From Gracilaria domingensis (Eukaryota; Rhodophyta; Florideophyceae; Gracilariales; Gracilariaceae), in the NCBI GenBank assembly GCA_022539475.1, contig VCMS01000087.1:62001-126000 (forward strand): a DNA stretch of 64,000 nucleotides, in the 5' to 3' direction. Position 1 is the stretch's first letter. Every line of letters starts with the position of its first letter. Below are positions 1 through 11,429 of the stretch, piece by piece. Under the pieces are notes generated by a model. It made no database searches. It had not been told where the DNA came from and saw nothing but the letters and a program-made list of their open reading frames with translations. Position numbers and translations under genes: made by a program.

Positions 1-70
1 GGCGCCCAATGTTTGCAGAGCGCGCTCGCGACGTCTTCATTGATGGCCTTTGGCCCCGTACTACGCCGCG

Positions 71-100
71 GTCCGCTGCAGTCCGCTGCAGTCCGTTGCA
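71..100. repeat. 10-bp tandem repeat, three units
   Basis: The unit gtccgctgca occurs at 71-80 and 81-90, and a third time at 91-100 with one substitution. It lies in gene-free DNA at the left edge of the window and has no visible function. Confidence 0.8.
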
Positions 101-264
101 TTCTGCCGCTTGCGGCGATTGTGTGCGTTACGTTTTGGCGCACGCATCCGAATATGCGTCAAACGTGCAATATTTTCGACGAGTGCACATCTGACGTCAC
201 GCGTGCTACATATCGATAAGGCTACGCCCAAAGTTCTTATCTCTCACGCCCCTTACACCGCCTT

Positions 265-334
265 ACTTCCTAGAAACGCCTATCTAAGGTTAACCATAAT
301 ACGAAGGATTAATAGTTGGGCGTTTCTAGGAAGT
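265..334. repeat. Inverted repeat with 16-nt perfect arms
   Basis: Arm acttcctagaaacgcc at 265-280 is the exact reverse complement of 319-334, with a 38-nt spacer. No gene is adjacent. It could be a small non-autonomous element or a cruciform-forming site. Confidence 0.75.
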
Positions 335-2440
335 GGGTCCCACTTACTTGTTTTAACAAACAACGGAATTTGAAGATCATTGCCATGATGGCAAGGGCAA
401 CGACAGTCTGCACAGACGGTATGGATACTTTTGGTACCTTTGACTCCATCGTACTTCAAAGGTAGCTCAACCTTTCAAAGCGCCCGGCCCAGAGATACCG
501 AGCTTTAATACGCGCTCTGACAGTGTCATCACTACAATCTTGAACTTGAGCGGCGCAAGACTTGTCATCCATTATACACATACAAGTCACAGCTTTGAGC
601 TTTGCAACTTTTGCTTGCTGCCGGCTGTCTGCAATCCGCACCATGCACAACAAACACATACAACAAACACATATACACACGTCTCGCCCAGTCGCCGTAT
701 GTACGGTGCCGTTGTACAAGCACTTCTGAATCACAAGTTAACTCAAGCTGCCAACTGCTGTGGCAACAAGTTGGAACCCTTCTTCCGGTGGCACCTGAGG
801 TGCCAGCACACAGCTTGACACACAGAGCTCGATTGACACTCGGGTCAGTGACCCCGATCGCTGGCAACGTCAAAACAGCCTCGTGTTTGGCTGTATCATC
901 TCGTCATTCGACACCCCACGTATGACCAATATCAGTTTAACACCTTAATACTGTCACAAATGCCTCTTGGTCACAACGTCACGCTGGAGATGCTCCAAAT
1001 GCTCATAGAATACCAAACTCCTCAACCGTTGTTATATCAAATGCCGTTGTGAAACTTGCACAAACTCTTGTTTGCATCTCATGCCGCTTGGTAGGGAAGT
1101 TTTGTCCATCGTACTCGTAAAGTGTTCTCCGTTTTGCATCAACGCCCACGTTACCCTTGACACAACATGGCGAAGGCCCCAAATCTTTGAAAACTGCAAA
1201 ACAACTTGTTGGGCTTCGATGCCGGGAAAACAGCGCCAATTCATGGCATGCACCGTCCGTCCCTGTCCTGCCCACAAGTCTCGTCTGTTCTTGCACACTC
1301 CCAACGTTCATAGCAGGGTACCCTTGGACAAAGTCCCGTGTATACTACCGTTGTACTTTTTTTAGGAATAATATGTGCAGGGGAATGTGTTTCTCAATAA
1401 GGCACCCAACATTCGCCATTTTCTACACGTTTGAACTTGCCCGGTCCACAGTCTCGACTCCACACTTCCCTCGGCACGAACTCTCCACTCCCGAGCTTTT
1501 CGATTTTTGCAGTTTGGACTCTGGCCCTGTCTTAACAAGAGTGTCTCATCACATCACCAGTCCTCGACCGTTTCATTCATTGCGTATAAGACGAACTTTT
1601 CAAAACACCAGAATTTGAAAGAGCTACAGCTTCAATGGTGTCAATTTTAGAGCCCGTGGTCTACAATCTCTTGTTGATGCAGAGGCGTTGGAACACGATC
1701 ATGCTTTGCTAGACAAACAGATACACATGCTGCTACTGATATGTTCCAGCAATATACAGTTTTTCCCAAAGCGCACGCTCGGATACCATCGATTATGGCT
1801 GAGGGGTATCGGCTACCCTTGTACCCCTTTTGGAATAATCAAATCTTGACGAAGGGACCTTTGCGATTATAGCGAACAGCTATTTGATGCTTTACCACGA
1901 CTCGAAGACACGTCTTTCTCTCGATTTATCTAATTGGGCTGTCACAAGATTTGAAGTGGGATCTGACAGCAGAGATAAACTTTTAACATATCTACTCGTG
2001 TCAAAATTCCAATCTCGTACCGTCAAAGGTACATCGCTTGAACTTGTATGTAGCCCAAAGACTCGATGCAATAGGCGAAAGAAGGGAGACAACCTTAACT
2101 GAATGCAATATGAAAACAGGATCGGTATGTATTCTGTAGTCTATAAACCATTCACCCACAAGTGTAGAAATTAGAAACGGGATCAGTGAGCTTTCCAGAA
2201 AGGAAGTTGTCGGTATTTCCGAAATGCTGTTTCTCATTGTTCCGTGCAAACCTCTCATGCAGTTTCCACTCGATTGGAACTGCAGACTCTCCCTTTTTTT
2301 GCAGTTCTCTGATAGGTGAGCAGCTTACCTTTGAACCCCTCGTACCGTCTTTAGAACAATTGATATCATCAACTTTCGTCAGCCTTTGTTGATCTGTAGA
2401 TCCAGGAAGTGGATGGAGCCATGGGATCTTAAAATTAGTT
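335..2440. other. Gene-free AT-leaning DNA
   Basis: Open frames here are short (the longest about 150 codons, at 1157-1618), lack recognisable motifs and mostly overlap other frames of equal quality. I see no gene, RNA or clear repeat. Confidence 0.5.
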
Positions 2441-2685
2441 GGCAATATAAGAATGTGTTCGACTCAGACGATGTGGTGTTGAGATGCCCTCTGACTCACG
2501 CCTCTCGCTGAGAAACATTTCCTGCAATAGCTGTACGACAAAATCTGAGTCGTCAGGAACTGACTACACAAGACCCGCATGGATTGTTGGCCTTTCCCAC
2601 GAGAGAGAACTTTCTCTAACGAAAGTTCTAAGTCTTGGAATTAGAGGTTGTTGCTGTCCGCATTGAAGAAGAGGAAGAATATGTT
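2440..2685 (+). mobile_element. Decayed 3' end of a non-LTR retrotransposon, copy 1
   Basis: One frame reads VVLRCPLTHASR then, after a stop, LLAFPTRERTF. These match the signature of better-preserved copies at 4.9 and 21 kb (H-x4-C-P ... SRR ... LAFL-x-RE). A hairpin (gaactttc / gaaagttc, about 2608-2630) and a GAAGAAGAGGAAGAA tail at 2667-2681 follow. It has stops and frameshifts, so it is dead. The family assignment is inferred from motif and tail, not from a visible reverse transcriptase. Confidence 0.55.
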
Positions 2686-2689
2686 CCTC

Positions 2690-4855
2690 GCAAGAGCTTG
2701 ATTTTATAATTCTCTTCTAGGATCTAATGTCTAATGTTTTCAAGGGCATCCCTGCAAACTGAGGAAAAAAAGAGACTGCCTGGAATAGAGCCTCCGAAAA
2801 ATATAGTAGATTTAAATGATTCAAAATAAATAGAATTGAATTATTTATTTCAGGAATCAGACAAGTATTTAATTATAAAGCCCCGAGCTGAAGTGAGTTC
2901 GGCTCGCCTCAGCGAAGAGACACCCCCCAAAAGCCTAGTGGCAAAAGAACTTCTTAGCGAAGTAAAATCCTTAAACAGGAGAGGGAGGGTGGGTAGACAA
3001 AAAATGTTGGACCATAAGGCGTAGTCATAGGCGGAGATGGTTCGCTTTTTCGCGCACGCGCTTGATCCCGAGTAGAGAAGCGCCGACGGCAGAAGGACGC
3101 TTATCGCGTACATGGAAGTACAGCGGTAGTCATCAGAAGCACACTTTTGCTACGTAGTCCTATCCGTCTGCCTCACAAAAACCATCTTCTCGTTCCTCAA
3201 AAATCCAGAACCTGAAGTAAGCGATTCGGAGGAGATTGTGGTGGAGGAGAATGTGGAAGAACTTTCGGGCTTCCACCTTGTCCATCGTCGAAAGATAAAT
3301 GTAGCACTAAATGCCTCCGGGAGAGAACTTTATATGGCTTTGTACCGCAGACTGAGGTGAAGGAACTTTCGGGCTTCGAAGCTGGCCTTCACCCCTATGG
3401 AAGAGAAAGTGGGATCTGACTATAATAAAATTTTAAACGTTCAATTCTTTTTTCGAACATTCTAAATGTTTCCTAAACGTATAAAACGTTTGTATCCCGT
3501 TGAAGACGTAGCATGTCGTTGAATGCAGTTGAAAGATATCAAACGCAATTTTCCTCTTCTTGCGCTTGACGTTAGGCCAGAACATCCACTTTGTGGATAA
3601 CTGTGTAAATGTTTACTGCTTTCTGCAAACACCCAGATGTTGCACAGACAACAAAACGGCTACGGCAAACATTCCGTATTCACGTCTGCATTACAGACAT
3701 TGACCCTCCCAGGTTTCCTTACAGCTATAGCTTTAAAATAGAGAGGTCACAGGGAGGGTATTTGGGTGGGGTTGCAAGAAGCTTGGAAGTTCTTGAGAAC
3801 GACGGCCGAACTCTGATGAAGAAGATGACTTCACCCTTCAACGAAAACCCGTTCAAGATATCGCACTGTAGCCGTCGTCCCAAAACTTTCGCTCCAAAAG
3901 TAAAAACCATTTTCTGAGAAACGCCAATCTTGAGCTTTTCTGCTTATCACAACAAGTTAACTACAAGAACTGCCCACCTTAGGTATATTTGTATTGTACA
4001 AATCGCATACAACAAGAGAAGTCGATTTTCAAACTACTGGACGCACCAAAGCCAACCAGCCGGTTTGCTTTATAGAAATTAAAGCCTAGAACAGAGCATG
4101 ATGCATGATGATCAAACTCCGAGAGGTAAAAGAAACTACCGTCCGAAATGTTTAGGAGTAGACTTATTTAGCAAAAATGTTGATTTTCGAAATTGTTTTA
4201 GGCTGAAGATGCCAGCATAATTACACTAAGCGTGCGTTATTGAACGTTTTTCTAAACGTGCTTTTCATTTGAATACGATTAAAACTGGTTTAAAACGTTC
4301 GATTTTATTCAAAAGGTTTTTTTGAACAATTCTATAATCATGGAGAACCTGCGAAATTGCCTGGCGGAATAGACGGCACATTCGGATGTGACAGATATGG
4401 ATGAGAGCTGTTGGATTGTAGAAGTACCGTCGGTAACCCTTCTCAGGAGCTGTCAGTGGTGTTCAAAACACGAAGCGATCTCTCAATGCTTGGGAGAATT
4501 TTGAAGAAAAGGAACATCCCCGTTTCCTGTCAATTCCTAGACGGGTTGAGCCTCGATCAAATGAAGCCCTTGACTCATATGGAGCTAATCGTCTGGGAAT
4601 GTCAGAAGCACCTCCTACAGTTGATCAGTGACGGGAGGTGTGAGCATGGGTCAAAAGACGTCGACTGATTTTACTATTCTTGTTAGGTTTCCCATTTCTA
4701 CAAGCGAGCAAGTCGGGTCGTATTGTGACTTTGAAACCTTTGGCGCCAGGCTGGTCTTGAAAAATATTGCGTACGGTGAAGGCATGCGATAGGAATCATA
4801 TAAGCATTGAAATGAAGCTGGATCATAATAGAACTCCATATGCTCTTTACGAATC
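2690..4855. other. Gene-free AT-rich DNA
   Basis: Only short unconnected open frames occur (for example 3609-3917 and 4411-4668) with no family motifs. The stretch before 4860 may be the degraded body of the retroelement whose 3' end lies at 4.86-5.14 kb, but no reverse-transcriptase motif is readable. Confidence 0.4.
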
Positions 4856-4859
4856 AGCA

Positions 4860-5140
4860 AACCGGTGGCGTCTTACCTAGACCAACGCCCATTGAAGTGT
4901 GAGTGTGGCACGCATGTCAAGAAGAACGTAGAGCACGTTCTTTTCCGGTGCCCACTTACAAGCGTATCCCGGCGAAACGAGCTCCCTACGTCAAAAGAGC
5001 GAGAAGAAAAACCTCTGTTAGACTTATCGAAATTTTTGGCCTTCTTAAGAAAAGAGAATAATTTTAGAACTTAGCGTAATTTCCTGCTTCTTCGCAAGGA
5101 GGAGTTGCGGACCGTACTAAAGAAGAAGAAGAAGAATCAG
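4860..5140 (+). mobile_element. 3' end of a non-LTR retrotransposon, copy 2
   Basis: The open frame at 4865-5074 ends with a zinc-knuckle-like motif CECGTHVKKNVEHVLFRCP (C-x-C-x9-H-x4-C), then SRR, then FLAFLRKENNF. This is the C-terminal pattern of LINE-type polymerase proteins. A GAA repeat tail (aaagaagaagaagaagaa) follows at 5118-5135. Only the last ~70 codons survive in frame, so this is a 5'-truncated or decayed copy. Copy 3 at 20.9 kb has the same Cys/His spacing. Confidence 0.65.
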
Positions 5141-5273
5141 CAAAACAAAGTCGGCGCTCTGTCGAAAGTGTATGGGCTGCTGCACAAAGTCAGAGCTCTG
5201 GCGAAATGGTTCTACATTCGAACAGCTCCGGAGTGGAGCTTCGCTGGAAAGATTAGATACATATGTTTGATGG

Positions 5274-5855
5274 ATGCATGAAAGCTTTCTTCTTCTTCTT
5301 CTTCTCCATGAGCAGGACTTTGAAAAGGGAAGTTCTGACAGAGAGGGTGACAGTGAAGGAGATAATACCAGAGAAGAAGACAAAGACAGAGACGGCGGTG
5401 TCGAAAGCGAGCGGAATGAGGCGCGTGAGTATTGCAGTGGTGATGGCTCAAGTGATCGTAAGTTGCACCAAGACACTGACAACCGCGACTTCACGAGCAA
5501 GAGTGTCGGAGACGTAGAAAATGCCGTATCAGAGGACTTCGTGTATTTGACTACGTGGATTGAGGCCCATGCGTGTACATGCGAATGCCGACTCAATCAG
5601 AAGGTTGAGAAGGGCTTTACGAGAGATGGGAAGAAATACTCCTGGGATTGGAAGGGATGGGAGCCACAAAAGTATTTCAAAAAGCATCCCGTTCTGCATG
5701 ATGAGGAGAAACAGAATGAAGGAACCGTTGCCTCGTCTCTGGCAGACGAGCAAGGTGGAGTTGATATAGCACTGGAAATGGGAGAGAGAAAATCGAGGAC
5801 TGAGTTGACTCAGGACCACATCGTGGAGTTGACAGATGGAGATCGCAATGTTTAA
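5274..5855 (+). CDS. Uncertain ORF, acidic/charged, 193 codons
   Basis: An open frame begins inside or beside the TTC repeat (giving a run of leucines) and continues as a very acidic, Glu/Asp/Ser-rich stretch to about residue 85. A segment with C-x-C-x-C (CTCEC) and a Lys/Trp-rich stretch (KKYSWDWKGWEPQKYFKKH) follows. I recognise no family. It sits directly after a retroelement 3' end, so it may be the remains of another element's first ORF. It could also be chance or part of a spliced gene. The start is unreliable because it lies in the repeat. Confidence 0.25.
   Translation: MHESFLLLLLLHEQDFEKGSSDREGDSEGDNTREEDKDRDGGVESERNEAREYCSGDGSSDRKLHQDTDNRDFTSKSVGDVENAVSEDFVYLTTWIEAHACTCECRLNQKVEKGFTRDGKKYSWDWKGWEPQKYFKKHPVLHDEEKQNEGTVASSLADEQGGVDIALEMGERKSRTELTQDHIVELTDGDRNV
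5286..5306. repeat. (TTC)n microsatellite
   Basis: About six TTC units. Read on the minus strand this is a GAA tract like those ending the retroelement remnants, so it may mark a minus-strand insertion. No matching coding remnant was found upstream of it on that strand. Confidence 0.6.
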
Positions 5856-5859
5856 CATC

Positions 5860-7128
5860 GGGCCTGCGATCTTAGCTGATGAACGCAGGAGTCAGCTTTC
5901 GAAGCAAATCGGTCGGCTGATACCGCCATTTCACGTACTAGAGCGGAGGAGGTTACGCTCGGCATTGTTGACGTCGTTTGGGATGGAAACTTGCAAAGGA
6001 ACGACGTCTGGCTTCGATCTCATTTTGAAGCTCCTGACTCGTCACGCGAGTTTTACGAAATCATGTCAGTATGACACAGGTTCAGAAGTTTGTGGGTTTA
6101 TCTGCTACAGATCAGGTTTCTTAAGTTGGGGAGTTCTACCTTGCTCTAATGGATCTTATCCGTTCAGCGATTCTTTACCGGTTTTGATTATTCGATACTC
6201 CGTAAATGTTGGGAAATGTGTCCAACGCAGTTGCTGTACGTGTAGGCTTTGTCAGCAGTACTCACGGAAACCCCGAGATTGGATATGTTATTGATGAATG
6301 AACTCTTTGAACTTTTGGAGCAGACGAGAAGCCTTCGTGGAAAGAAATACGTTTCGCAAGTACGTAGCTATTGTGGAGGACCAAAAATGAGAGCTTTCAC
6401 GTTTGTCAAGGGCGCCCTGATGTGAAGTTTGTCTTTAGCCGCAAGACAAAGAGCAAGGGCACGAGGAACAATCCTCGAGCCCAAAAAAAGACAAACTCGA
6501 CGTTTGAGGACCGGGAGTCACGATAGCTCACTTTTCTCCGAAACACTCCCACGCCGGTAGCCACTTGATGCGAACGAAGGATCAACGTCAAAGACTATAT
6601 CGACCACGCATATGCACACGTAAGACTTTATCTCAGTTGCCAGGTATGTCACTGCGACAGGAATGGGATGCGAACTCCTCAGGAAAGGAAAGACAACAGA
6701 ATGAAAGGAGTTGTAACATGCAAATGATAAAGCAGTGACCGAGGAAGCTATTGGCGCTTAAGAGCGGGAATTATTTACACAGGTAATTCTCCTGTAGTTT
6801 CGGAATAGGGAACTTTGGACAAGAGTTAAGAAAAAGAAAGCCATTGGCCTTAGAGAGAGAGGTGGGCATGTTTGAGGGAAAGTTATCTTGCTGTTTAGTA
6901 ATGCGGAGTAATTAGCCACAACTCTGAAGAAGTAGCTATCAGAGTGGGAATACTAACGTCTCGTGAGGAGAATGCAGATCATTTTCGTTAGGCACTACTA
7001 ATTACGTGAGGGGCACCGTACTGAGGTCCGCGATGCACACCGTTTTCGGCGTCAAAAAACATGAACGTCGGTCAAAAACTGAACGTGTTAACACTATCAT
7101 GACCATTATCATGATAACAACGGAAGTC
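5860..7128. other. Gene-free AT-rich DNA downstream of D2HGDH
   Basis: An open frame at 5836-6294 (152 codons) has no recognisable motif and a biased, unconvincing composition. A trace of the retroelement motif (cattggccttagagagagagg) is near 6843. Otherwise nothing is visible. Confidence 0.4.
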
Positions 7129-8649
7129 CTATTCTGAGGGCGTTGGCAAAACTTTGTACGGATTACAAATGCCGTTCACATCCAGAACGGACTTCATAGT
7201 ACGCATGATATCCACCGCAACATCACCTTTTGAATATCCGATATCCGCAGCTTTCATAACACCAAGACCATGTTCAGCGCTAATGCTCCCCCCAACGCCA
7301 GAGACATACTCATACACCCATGGTTCTAGACGCTGCTGTGCAGAATCCTTTTCAGCGATGTCCTGAATGGCAACGTTAAGATGAAGATTTTCGTCCCCAA
7401 TATGACCCCACCCGCAAACCTGCACTGAAGTGAGGTCCTTAACACGATCTTTGGCCGAGTCAATCATCCTGTGAAAATGCGAAACGGGAACACTGACGTC
7501 ATACTTCAACGTCGAAGCAGAGCCCGCCTTGAGGACAGCCTCTGGTAAGCTTTCTCGTAGTTCCCACAGTTCATTGCTTTGTGTCTCGCTCTCTGCTATA
7601 ACCCCGTCGGAAACAAGGTCTTGTTCGAAAGCAGCTTCTAGGAATGCTTCTAGTTTTTCACGATTATGTTCAGCGTTACTCCCCGCACACTCAATAAGCA
7701 CAAGAGAATGTTGAGGTTCGTGTGGTATGCTAAGAGGATCTGAGACATGCGAAAGATGAGTATCCGCCATATGCACGCTAGATGAATCCATGAATTCAAT
7801 CGCAGAGAGAACTTCCCCCAAAGACTGCTTCGCCAATCGTAGCAACGGTGGAACGTGATCTGAATTGGTGACGTGAACGATCATGGTATCAACGGAAGAA
7901 CTCTTCATTGGACAAGCAATAGCCAGACGAGTTATGATACCAAGGGTGCCTTCAGCACCAATCATTAATTGTTTCAGATCGTACCCAGTGTTATCCTTTC
8001 TAATGCGAGTCATCGCGTCGAATACGCGACCATCTGGCAAGACAGCTTCCATTCCGACCACGCTAGCGCGTAAAGGACCATACCGAACAAATCTAGAACC
8101 TCCGGCATTGGTCGCAACGTTTCCTCCAATTTGGCAGCTCCCTTTCGCTCCGAGGTCAAGAGGAACGCGATATCCAGCAGCCCCGACAAAGCTGTCAAGA
8201 GTTTCTAGAACTACACCAGCCTGGGTCGTAACCACGCCAGAGTCTTCGTCAAAATCTTCAATTCGGTTCATTGCCGAGAGCGATAATATAAGCTCGTCGA
8301 AGACTGGAACACTTCCTCCAACAAGACCCGTGTTGCCTCCTTGGGGCACGACAGCAATTTGATTCTCATTGCAGTATCGCATAACTTGTGATACCTGCTC
8401 AGTTGTAGCTGGCCTAAGCGCGATATTGCTGGCGCCTTGAAAACGGTGCATCCAATCTACGTTGTACGGTTGCAGATCGTCTTGATTTGTGACTACTGCT
8501 GTGTCGCCCAGCATTTGGCGGAAATGGTTGATGTCTGCGGCGGAGATTTGTTTAAACCGGCTGTCTCGATGAATAGCTGGATGTGCTAGAGATCTGGTGA
8601 GACGAAGGCGATGCCGGCAATAGCGGACAGAAAAAGGGGACGTAATCAT
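7129..8649 (-). CDS. D2HGDH: D-2-hydroxyglutarate dehydrogenase, mitochondrial (FAD-linked)
   Basis: FAD enzyme that oxidises D-2-hydroxyglutarate to 2-oxoglutarate in the mitochondrial matrix, passing electrons to the ETF system in known homologues. The FAD-binding PCMH domain spans roughly residues 70-245, with PQGGNTGLVGG (102-112) and GGNVATNAGG (175-184), then GYDLKQLMIGAEGTLGIIT. The C-terminal FAD-oxidase domain carries GHIGDENLHLN and SAEHGLG, the metal/FAD-site motifs of this family. I chose the ATG at 8649 (506 aa). It starts an Arg-rich, acid-poor leader (residues 1-30) typical of a mitochondrial presequence. The frame stays open 26 codons upstream but only to a GTG. D-lactate dehydrogenase is the nearest alternative; the overall pattern fits D2HGDH better. 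Single exon. Confidence 0.88.
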   Translation of the reverse strand: MITSPFSVRYCRHRLRLTRSLAHPAIHRDSRFKQISAADINHFRQMLGDTAVVTNQDDLQPYNVDWMHRFQGASNIALRPATTEQVSQVMRYCNENQIAVVPQGGNTGLVGGSVPVFDELILSLSAMNRIEDFDEDSGVVTTQAGVVLETLDSFVGAAGYRVPLDLGAKGSCQIGGNVATNAGGSRFVRYGPLRASVVGMEAVLPDGRVFDAMTRIRKDNTGYDLKQLMIGAEGTLGIITRLAIACPMKSSSVDTMIVHVTNSDHVPPLLRLAKQSLGEVLSAIEFMDSSSVHMADTHLSHVSDPLSIPHEPQHSLVLIECAGSNAEHNREKLEAFLEAAFEQDLVSDGVIAESETQSNELWELRESLPEAVLKAGSASTLKYDVSVPVSHFHRMIDSAKDRVKDLTSVQVCGWGHIGDENLHLNVAIQDIAEKDSAQQRLEPWVYEYVSGVGGSISAEHGLGVMKAADIGYSKGDVAVDIMRTMKSVLDVNGICNPYKVLPTPSE

Positions 8650-8849
8650 CGCGGATATGTGAAGATGATATGAGTTCACAGGCTTTAGAAGCACAGCCTT
8701 GAGCCTAAAAAGTCTGAGGAGTGACACACGAGGATTACGCGATGTGCATTTGGCTCGAAGATGTTGAAGAATGGCGTCAAACCACCGATCGCAAACTTTG
8801 TCGTTTAAATAACTAAATTCACTCTGATTTCTCTAAGCAGATCGAAGTA

Positions 8850-8922
8850 AGCATCGTGGCGCAGTGGTTAGCGTGCTGGGCCCATAACCCAGCGGTCCTG
8901 GGATCGAAACCCAGCGATGCTA
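8850..8922 (+). tRNA. Initiator tRNA-Met (CAT)
   Basis: A full cloverleaf of 73 nt: acceptor AGCATCG/CGATGCT plus A73, D stem GCGC/GCGT, anticodon stem CTGGG/CCCAG, loop CCCATAA with anticodon CAT, and T arm CTGGG-ATCGAAA-CCCAG. Eukaryotic initiator hallmarks are present: A1-T72 pair, three G-C pairs at the base of the anticodon stem, C at position 33, and A54 with ATCGAAA in place of TTC in the T loop. There is no intron. A T5 run at 8941-8945 is a good RNA polymerase III terminator. Confidence 0.96.
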
Positions 8923-8940
8923 GTAGAGTTCCTCGAAAAC

Positions 8941-8945
8941 TTTTT
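8941..8945 (+). terminator. Pol III T-run terminator of tRNA-iMet
   Basis: Five T residues lie 19 nt after the tRNA's discriminator base, the usual signal for RNA polymerase III termination. Confidence 0.75.
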
Positions 8946-9190
8946 CAAGATTTATCCATTATTCTCCATTTTCTGCACAGAGTACCGCAGCTCTTGCTCT
9001 CGCTCTTGCTCTGTGTGAGAAAGCAACCGGGACGGGATGTCGTTGTTCCGGAAGATCTTCGTTAGTGATCTACCCATAGCACCTGCGGCCAAGGGGACGA
9101 CCGTTTAGCAGCGTCGTCATTTCAAAATGTGTAGAAAAGGCTTCACTCATTCAGTAATCTTCCCATGGATATGTCACCACCATTGTCATC

Positions 9191-9245
9191 GTCATCACCA
9201 TCAGGATGATGGTCAAAATTTGACCATCATCCTGATGGTGATGAC
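9191..9245. repeat. 55-bp perfect palindrome, 27-bp arms
   Basis: Arms 9191-9217 and 9219-9245 are exact reverse complements with a single central base at 9218. The arms are built on catcac/gatgat steps. It lies between tRNA-iMet and the 3' end of the bestrophin gene, where a transcript from either strand would fold into one long hairpin. Confidence 0.95.
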
Positions 9246-9443
9246 ATTTAATGCCTCGGAAATTTTCTACTCATTCTGTGACAGGTTAAGCAGCACAGGG
9301 ACGTGGCCCCACGTGCTTTCTGTTTATATTAATCTACACTACCCTAGATCGTGGATATTATTGTTGTTTCGGCTCGTTGTATCCAACTGGATTGTACATC
9401 TCATCGAAAAGCGCCGAAAGAACGCGCACCGATTCCCTCTCCC

Positions 9444-10785
9444 CTACCAGTAGCAGAACAAGTCGGACATTGCATCCTCTTCATCCTCTTCAGCACCAAA
9501 GTTCTCGTACTGCTGCACTAGCTCTGGATTGTTGTGTTGTGCAGAAGTGTCGTTCAACCACCAGCCCCAGCTCTCCATAACCGTGTCTCTCAGAAGTGTG
9601 TTGAACGTGAACAACCTCAGGTCGGAACCCATATATCCGAACGGGTTCTCAACTTCAACAGCCAGCATCTCGAGCGACATCAACGAGTACGCAATCACCC
9701 AGAAGACAGGAATTGTCGAATACCCCATCTGCTCGACGAGGGCCAGAGGTAATGTCGTCAGATAAGTCATAAGCAGTAATCGAAGATGGGCTACGTAAGC
9801 AAATCCCATGGGGTTCAGATTAATACGTTCTATTTCGCTGTATGGCGCGTACAGCCCGACAAGCTCTGAGTGCAACTTGAAATATACTTTGGGTTGTAGC
9901 TCTCCACAGTACTCCAGCAACATCTGACCGATTGCTTCCAGAACGAATAGAGGGCGAGATGCCGAATTGCGAATTTGGTCCATGTCGTCTTTTGTCAGGA
10001 TCTTGTCCAGTTCTTTCTCTTCTGCTCAATTTGGAACGAGTTAAAAACCACGTTAGATATATCCTCATCTAAACATATACCGTAGACGAAGATTATGCTG
10101 ATACGTACCGAAATCGCGATCCTTTCGCACGTCCGCCGTCAAAGCGTACGGGAACGCAATCAGATGAGCCAGTATTCGTGCCCTGTGCTCCTTGCTTATG
10201 TCTTTCCTTGGAATAACATCCAAAAACAAGTGAACAAAGCTTCGGACACGAGTCTGAATCTGATAGAACGATCTCTGTCCAGAGACGTAGTTCTTGTAGC
10301 TCTGCTGGGTACGGAAAGACATCAGCAGAAATAGAATGAAACCGATATACGCATGTGGCTGACTTCCAAGGGCGAAGCGAGAACACCAAGCTCGACACGT
10401 ACGATCCTCATCCACTCCAACGCCGGCCATGCCAGAAAGAATGACCAGAATTGTGCCAAGTGCGCAAGTCACATAAAACGCGCTACTAATCGCGGGGCGT
10501 CCTTTGATCACCAGCAGCGTACGGCGCCAGTCGAACGCTGTTTTAGTTCACACGAAAATCGTCGTCAGTTGGGAGAGTTTGTACATGTACATGCAAAACG
10601 AAACTAATATTTCCTGCGAGAGACTTACGATTGTATTCAATTTGGGCATTCCGCTTCAGTTTCTTTCCAGGAGGTCCCAAAGTGGGCAAGTTGGCATTCT
10701 CTTCATCAACAGTTATGGTTATGTAGCATTCATTTGTAACTTCCTTGTCTTCGGAAGGAACAGCTTCATAACTCGGGTCGTCCAT
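9444..10785 (-). CDS. Bestrophin-family anion channel, three exons
   Basis: Joined exons 10785-10629, 10537-10109 and 10021-9444 give 387 aa with all junctions in frame. Introns are 10628-10538 (91 nt, donor GTAAGT, acceptor ACAG) and 10108-10022 (87 nt, donor GTACGT, acceptor GAGCAG; using the earlier GAG would add one Ala codon). The protein has the bestrophin/UPF0187 layout: FDWRRTLL before the first membrane helix, SFRTQQSYKNYVSGQRSF after the second, and a later pair of helices (LLLMTYLTTLPLALV, IPVFWVIAYSLMSLEML), followed by NPFGYMGSDL and an acidic tail. Known members form chloride/bicarbonate channels; in algae and plants many sit in thylakoids. The start is the ATG at 10785; the frame stays open 5' without another ATG, so a further 5' exon is possible. 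Confidence 0.82.
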
Positions 10786-11321
10786 ATCTGATCGTGGACA
10801 AATTGAACACTGCCTGCGCTTCCGCCGAAGCTCTAAAAACTCTTCTCCTTCTCCTTCTCCTTCCTTTGAGATGTATGATTTCTTGAATATAGTTCTGTAC
10901 TGCAGAGGTCGGGTGGAATTGAGTCGCAAAGTTTAGATGACTGTACCAGAGGCAGGCCAGGATGCACCTTTTTCAAATGACAGCAAGGAGATCGAATTAA
11001 TGGCACCTGCGCGGGGGTGACTTCGCTCTCGTCCTTGTTGAGGCAGCTGAAACCAAAAAAAACCTATGACGTTCAAAGATATTCCTGTATCCTCTTATCC
11101 CGTATCAATTATGCATTCGAGGCATTAGGCCGGTGGCCTATCCAATCTCTTCCTGTGAAGAAGAGAAAAGAATGAAGCTTTCTGCCCCGGAGGGAGCGAG
11201 AAAGCGGCCTTTTGTCGTGCCGCTGTACTACAAAATGCTTTCGCATCTCAAAAAATATGTCGATCGTCTCGCGATGATTCCGGAAATCATCCGTTTAATG
11301 ATGGTGCTTCACTTATAAGGA

Positions 11322-11372
11322 TACCCTTTCGGGAAGATTAGCTCATCATGAGCTAATCTTCCCGAAAGGGTA
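11322..11372. repeat. 51-bp perfect palindrome, 25-bp arms
   Basis: Arms 11322-11346 and 11348-11372 are exact reverse complements around one base. The segment aaggatacc..ttcgggaagat recurs in similar form at about 46757-46777, upstream of the transporter gene. Confidence 0.95.
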
Positions 11373-11391
11373 GCCTTCCCTTCTTCTACGA

Positions 11392-11429
11392 AGCTCCGCT
11401 TGAACTCTATTAAGAGTTCAAGCGGAGCT
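11392..11429. repeat. Inverted repeat, 17-bp perfect arms, 4-nt loop
   Basis: agctccgcttgaactct at 11392-11408 pairs exactly with 11413-11429. It begins only 19 bp after the preceding palindrome. Confidence 0.95.

Noticed and set aside
1157..1618. 153-codon frame near the left edge
   Set aside because: No motif, no compositional support and competing frames of similar length.
8856..9065. 69-codon plus-strand frame over the tRNA
   Set aside because: It is the tRNA-iMet gene itself read as protein.
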